A DNA stretch of 64,000 nucleotides from Pararobbsia silviterrae (GTDB taxonomy: Bacteria; Pseudomonadota; Gammaproteobacteria; Burkholderiales; Burkholderiaceae): contig NZ_RBZU01000011.1 in assembly GCF_003628125.1 (NCBI RefSeq), positions 62,001 to 126,000 of the forward strand. Direction: 5' to 3'. The translations under genes and the position numbers were made by a program. This document shows positions 60,126 through 64,000 of the stretch, piece after piece. The notes beneath the pieces were generated by a model that made no database searches, was not told where the DNA came from, and worked only from the letters and a program-made list of their open reading frames with translations. Each line of letters opens with the position of its first letter. Position 1 is the first letter of the stretch.

Positions 60126-61268
60126 TTAAGCCTTGCGGGCGCGCTCGCCGTCACGCGCAAGCAGGGTGGCGGCGACGATGTCGTCGTCGAGGTCGATCGT
60201 GAGCCGGCCGTCCTTGTCGACGATCAGCTTGAGGAAGTCGAGCAGATTGCGCGCATAGAGCGACGACGCATCGGCCGCGACGGTCGCGGGCAGGTTCGTA
60301 TGCCCGACGATCTGCACGCCGTGCCGCACGACGGTCTTGTCGGCCTCGGTCAGCGGACAGTTGCCGCCGCGCCCGTGCGGCTGCTCGATGCCGCGGCCCG
60401 CCGCGAGATCGACGATGACCGAGCCCGGCTTCATGGCCTTGACAGTCTCTTCGTCGATGAGCGTCGGCGCGGCGCGCCCCGGGATCAGCGCGGTCGAGAT
60501 CACGATGTCGGCCTGCTTGAGCCGTTCGTGGACGGCCGCGGCCTGCCGCTTGAGCCACGCGGGCGGCATCGGCCGCGCATAGCCGCCGACGCCCTGGGCG
60601 GCTTCCTCTTCTTCGGCCGTCTCATAGGGCACGTCGATGAACTTCGCGCCGAGCGATTCGATCTGCTCCTTGACCGCGGGACGCACGTCCGACGCTTCGA
60701 TGACGGCCCCGAGCCGCTTCGCGGTCGCGATCGCCTGCAGACCCGCGACGCCCGCGCCGAGCACGACGACGCGCGCCGCCTTGACGGTGCCCGCCGCGGT
60801 CATGAGCATCGGCATGAAGCGTTGATAGAGGGCCGCCGCCATGAGCACCGCGCGATAGCCCGCGATATTGGCCTGAGACGACAGGACGTCGAGACTTTGC
60901 GCGCGCGTCGTACGCGGCGCGGATTCGAGCGCGAACGCGGTGAGCCGCGCCGCGGCGAGACGATCGGCCTGCTCGGTGTCGAACGGATCGAGCATGCCGA
61001 TCAGCACCGTGCCCGGTTTCATATACGGCAGTTCGGCGTCGCTCGGCGCGCGAACCTTGAGCACGATGTCCGCGCCGAACGCGGCGGACGCATCGACGAT
61101 CTCGGCGCCGGCGGCGCGGAACGCGTCGTCGGTGAAGAACGCGTGGGCCCCGGCGCCTGCCTGGACGAGTACCTGGTGTGACGCGCTGGCGAGGCGTTTG
61201 ACCGTTTCCGGCGTCGCCGCGACACGCGTTTCTCCCTCCCGCACTTCGGCGGGTATGCCAATGCGCAT
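60126..61268 (-). CDS. pntAa: NAD(P) transhydrogenase subunit alpha, NAD-binding part
   Basis: A 380-aa soluble domain I, related to alanine dehydrogenase, that binds NAD(H). It begins MRIGIPAEVREGETRVAATP, and has the Rossmann loop VLGAGVAGLQAIATAKRLGA followed by ASDVRPAVKEQ. The start at 61268 follows AAGGGGG; a longer open frame upstream lacks similarity. It is the first gene of pntAa-pntAb-pntB and divergent from mnmA. Confidence 0.96.
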   Translation of the reverse strand: MRIGIPAEVREGETRVAATPETVKRLASASHQVLVQAGAGAHAFFTDDAFRAAGAEIVDASAAFGADIVLKVRAPSDAELPYMKPGTVLIGMLDPFDTEQADRLAAARLTAFALESAPRTTRAQSLDVLSSQANIAGYRAVLMAAALYQRFMPMLMTAAGTVKAARVVVLGAGVAGLQAIATAKRLGAVIEASDVRPAVKEQIESLGAKFIDVPYETAEEEEAAQGVGGYARPMPPAWLKRQAAAVHERLKQADIVISTALIPGRAAPTLIDEETVKAMKPGSVIVDLAAGRGIEQPHGRGGNCPLTEADKTVVRHGVQIVGHTNLPATVAADASSLYARNLLDFLKLIVDKDGRLTIDLDDDIVAATLLARDGERARKA

Positions 61269-61519
61269 TACGTTACCCCCTTGTTCGTGGACCGGACGGG
61301 GCGCGACACGCACCGTCCGGGAGATGAAACCGAGGCTGGTACGACTGTGACTGACGTGGGCACGACTTTAACCGACATTGCGTCGAAAAACTGTCGGGGC
61401 TCGCCCCGGCGTCGCGCGGCGCGCGCCGATCGGCAGACTCTACCGAAAGCGGTATGCGCGGACGCGGGCGTTCCGTGCGTCGGGCCGCACGCGTCCAAGC
61501 GCGCCGCGAGCCTTCCCGG

Positions 61520-61525
61520 TAGAAT
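61520..61525 (+). promoter_or_regulatory. Probable -10 box for mnmA
   Basis: TAGAAT, 86 nt before the mnmA ATG in the divergent spacer with pntAa. Confidence 0.3.
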
Positions 61526-61611
61526 GCGAAGTCATTGAATCCTGAAGGAATTTCCCGAGACGCGACCGGCGCATCCCTGCATCGCCGACGCTCCGGGAAA
61601 CGGTCGAACTT

Positions 61612-62745
61612 ATGGCGAAGCAAAAGGTGGTGGTGGGCATGTCGGGCGGCGTCGACTCGTCGGTGACGGCCTGGCTGCTCAAGGAACAAGGGTATGACGT
61701 CGTGGGCCTGTTCATGAAGAACTGGGAGGACGACGACGACGGCGAGTACTGCTCGACGCGGCAGGACTGGATCGATGTCGTGTCGGTGGCCGATCTGATC
61801 GGTATCGATGTCGAGGCGGTCAATTTTGCGGCCGAATACAAGGACCGCGTGTTCGCGGAATTCCTGCGCGAATATTCGGCCGGCCGCACGCCGAACCCCG
61901 ACGTGCTCTGCAACGCCGAAATCAAGTTCAAGGCTTTTCTCGACCATGCGATCGCGCTCGGCGCCGACACGATCGCGACGGGCCACTACGCGCGCGTGCG
62001 CCGCGCGGACGACGGGCGTGTCGAACTGCTCAAGGCGAAGGACCTGACGAAGGACCAGAGCTACTTCCTCCATCGTCTGACGCAGTCGCAGCTCGCGCGC
62101 GCGATGTTCCCGCTCGGCGAGATCCCGAAGACCGAAGTCCGGCGCATCGCGGCCGAGATCGGCCTGCCCAACGCGAAGAAGAAGGACTCGACCGGAATCT
62201 GTTTTATCGGCGAGCGGCCGTTTCGCGAGTTCCTCAACCGGTATCTGCCGACTCAGCCGGGGCCGATGCTGACCGACGACGGCAAGCGCGTCGGCGAGCA
62301 TATCGGGCTTGCGTTCTACACGCTCGGGCAACGCAAGGGCATCGGCCTCGGCGGCAGCCGCGACGGCAGCGGCGAGCCGTGGTTCGTCGCGCGCAAGGTC
62401 GTTGAGACGAACACGCTCTATGTCGTGCAGGGTCACGATCATCCGTGGCTCGCGGCGCCTTCGCTCGACGCGATCGACGCGAGCTGGGTCGCGGGCGAGC
62501 CGCCCGCGCCGGGCGCGAAGATCGCCGCGAAGACGCGCTACCGGCAATCCGATGCGGCATGCACCGTCGCGCGCGTCGGCGCGGCCCATGCGTTCTCGCT
62601 CGATTTCGCGGATCCCCAGTGGGCCGTCACGCCGGGCCAGTCGGCCGTGCTCTACGACGGCGACGTGTGCCTCGGGGGCGGCATCATCGAGCACGCGGTA
62701 CCGGCGTCCGATCGCTCGGGCACGCACGCCGCGGTGGCCGCCTGA
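61612..62745 (+). CDS. mnmA: tRNA-specific 2-thiouridylase
   Basis: A 377-aa enzyme that thiolates U34 of tRNA-Lys, -Glu and -Gln. The PP-loop is SGGVDSS (11-17). The catalytic cysteines are C100 in [11 protein letters not shown] and C197 in TGICFIGER, and KDQSYFL is conserved between them. Sulfur arrives via a relay from IscS. Length is typical. Confidence 0.98.
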   Translation: MAKQKVVVGMSGGVDSSVTAWLLKEQGYDVVGLFMKNWEDDDDGEYCSTRQDWIDVVSVADLIGIDVEAVNFAAEYKDRVFAEFLREYSAGRTPNPDVLCNAEIKFKAFLDHAIALGADTIATGHYARVRRADDGRVELLKAKDLTKDQSYFLHRLTQSQLARAMFPLGEIPKTEVRRIAAEIGLPNAKKKDSTGICFIGERPFREFLNRYLPTQPGPMLTDDGKRVGEHIGLAFYTLGQRKGIGLGGSRDGSGEPWFVARKVVETNTLYVVQGHDHPWLAAPSLDAIDASWVAGEPPAPGAKIAAKTRYRQSDAACTVARVGAAHAFSLDFADPQWAVTPGQSAVLYDGDVCLGGGIIEHAVPASDRSGTHAAVAA

Positions 62746-62837
62746 TCCGGAATCGGATCGCGGGCTTCGAGGGGGCCGCACGGGCCGAGGCCCGGGTTCG
62801 ACACGCGGGCCTTGATTCAGGGCTCGAGGCTCGGAGT

Positions 62838-62900
62838 ACAAGGCTCAGGGCACAAGGCTCAAAAGCTCAAGCTCAGGGCCCAAGGCTCAAGGCCCAAGCC
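62838..62900. repeat. 12-16-bp degenerate tandem repeat between mnmA and gst
   Basis: About five units built on AAGGCTCAGGGC or AAGGCTCAAGGC in the spacer of the convergent mnmA and gst genes. Unit length varies, so it looks like slipped or decayed duplications. Confidence 0.6.
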
Positions 62901-62921
62901 GGGCTCCGAGGGTGACGCCGC

Positions 62922-63533
62922 CTAGTCGTGCGGCACGGTGTCGGCGAACGACGGACGCTGCATGAGTTTGTCGAAGTGCTTGGCCAGATTCGGATGCGTG
63001 TCGCGCCATGCGATCTCGGGCATTCTGAAGTCCAGATAGCCGAGCGCGCAGCCGATCGCGATATCGGCGAGCGTCTGGTGATTCGACGCGCACCACGCCT
63101 TCTCTCCGAGTCCCTTCGACATCGCTTCGAGTCCGTGCTCGACCTTGCGCGTCTGACGCGCGATCCAGCGCGCGCTGCGTTCGGACGCGTCGCGCAGCAT
63201 ATATTCCTGACGGATCAGCACGGCCGCTTCGTTGACGCCGTCGCCGAGCGCCTCCCAGCAGCGGACTTCGGCGCGCTCGCGGCCGCCGGGCGGAATCAGC
63301 TTGCCCACGGGCGTCATCGTGTCGACGTATTCGCAGATCACGCGCGAGTCGAACACGGCCTCGCCGTCCTCCATGACGAGGCACGGCACCTTGCCGAGCG
63401 GGTTGTACGTATCGATCTGGGTGTCGGCGGACCAGACGTCTTCGAGCACGAGTTGATAGTCGATCTTCTTTTCAGCCATGACCACGCGTACCTTGCGGAC
63501 GAATGGGCTGGTCAGCGAACCGATGAGTTTCAT
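62922..63533 (-). CDS. Glutathione S-transferase family protein
   Basis: A 203-aa GST. The thioredoxin-like N domain shows MKLIGSLTSPFVRKVRVVMAEK, NPLGKVPCLVMEDGEAVFDS (the cis-Pro and the glutathione-binding D/S) and the helical C domain has the N-capping box TLADIAIGCALGYLDFR. It resembles the YibF-type GSTs; the first-strand residue S9 is the probable catalytic Ser. Substrate is unknown. It converges with mnmA. Confidence 0.9.
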   Translation of the reverse strand: MKLIGSLTSPFVRKVRVVMAEKKIDYQLVLEDVWSADTQIDTYNPLGKVPCLVMEDGEAVFDSRVICEYVDTMTPVGKLIPPGGRERAEVRCWEALGDGVNEAAVLIRQEYMLRDASERSARWIARQTRKVEHGLEAMSKGLGEKAWCASNHQTLADIAIGCALGYLDFRMPEIAWRDTHPNLAKHFDKLMQRPSFADTVPHD

Positions 63534-64000
63534 CTTTGCCCTTCAAATTAACCACGGGGAGTATAAGCGGCTCGCCATTAACGCTTCGATGCGGCTTCAG
63601 GATTACACCATGGCCGCTCGCCATGCGGGCAGCCGGATCGGGCTGCGCGGCATGCGGCGTCACGGATGGCGCGCAGGGCGCCGTACCGTGTGCATGCGAA
63701 CAGACGCGCGCGGGCCGGCCGGGCACGCACGCGGATCGCGGTGCGGCGGCCGGATCCGTGCCCGTGTGGCGGTGATGCCCTGTGACGGCTGGGGATAATC
63801 CGAGAGTGGTCTGCGACGATCCGTGGATAGTCGGGAATGATCTGAGATTGGCGGGGGGCGATCCGAGCGGGGCAAGCGTCGATCCGGGCTGATTGACGGA
63901 TGATTCCGCGATGATCGGGGATCGTCGGCGGCGGCCGCGCGGGCCTCATGCGTCGACGATGGTAAAATCGCGGGCTCCTTCCCGACGTACCGATCCGTGT
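63534..64000. other. 467-bp spacer at the window end
   Basis: No supported gene. Between about 63790 and 63950 the motif GATCCG or GATGATC recurs loosely. A -10-like box at 63963-63968 suggests a promoter for a rightward gene beyond the window. Confidence 0.5.
63963..63968 (+). promoter_or_regulatory. Probable -10 box for a gene beyond the window
   Basis: TAAAAT followed by CGCGGG, like the boxes found before tkt and edd here. The start codon would lie past base 64000. Confidence 0.35.

Overview
The window is GC-rich, densely coded chromosome from a betaproteobacterium, most likely Burkholderiaceae (Burkholderia sensu lato). This rests on gene content and order (nrdB next to a Lys/Ala histone-like protein, an aroQ-accB-accC-prmA-zinc-ribbon run, fur/bamE-dapB, leuS-lptE-holA-proA-hemJ, edd-eda-gntP-gntK, a three-gene pntAa-pntAb-pntB operon), on the G/C third-position codon bias, and on BamE and NrdB proteins with long low-complexity extensions. 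I could not search databases, so the genus is an inference.

Layout: 1-2600 holds nrdB and the histone H1-like gene. 2716-11463 is a leftward block: slyB, an adenosine-kinase-like PfkB protein, tpx, a DUF3426 protein, prmA, accC, accB, aroQ, a TlpA thioredoxin and a nucleotidyltransferase-like hypothetical. 11645-17535 runs rightward: mpl, a YqiA-type esterase, an RNB exoribonuclease, aroE and mtgA, for cell wall, shikimate and RNA decay. 18016-23699 is a sugar-oxidation cluster: an IclR regulator, dgoK, dgoA, an SDR sugar dehydrogenase, an SMP-30 lactonase and an aldose epimerase. Together they fit the oxidative (De Ley-Doudoroff type) D-galactose route, although galactonate dehydratase and a transporter are not in the window. 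23900-29486 holds pyrF, then pncC-pgpA-thiL leftward, then maeB.

29487-37291 is the most accessory-looking part. It contains a barstar-family gene with no barnase beside it, a 15-bp minisatellite, rsmE and a VOC protein behind an 8-bp tandem repeat and a perfect hairpin, and two unrecognised proteins on either side of tkt-gap. 37292-47102 is core: fur, bamE, dapB, exbB, exbD, leuS, lptE, holA, proA, hemJ. 47193-58313 has an S9 oligopeptidase, the Entner-Doudoroff/gluconate set (edd, eda, gntP, gntK), a THUMP RNA methyltransferase and a secreted S8 protease with a P-domain-like C terminus. 58357-63533 carries the proton-translocating transhydrogenase, mnmA and a glutathione transferase. The last 470 bp have no gene but end in a promoter-like sequence.

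The carbon genes form a theme. The galactose cluster and the gluconate set each end in a class I KDPG/KDPGal-type aldolase giving pyruvate and glyceraldehyde 3-phosphate, which gap and tkt then handle; maeB and the transhydrogenase balance NADPH. No convincing new defence or mobile system is visible: no transposase, integrase, CRISPR array or phage gene was seen. The best unexplained signals are short tandem repeats in several intergenic spacers, above all at 30671-30785 and 32051-32159.
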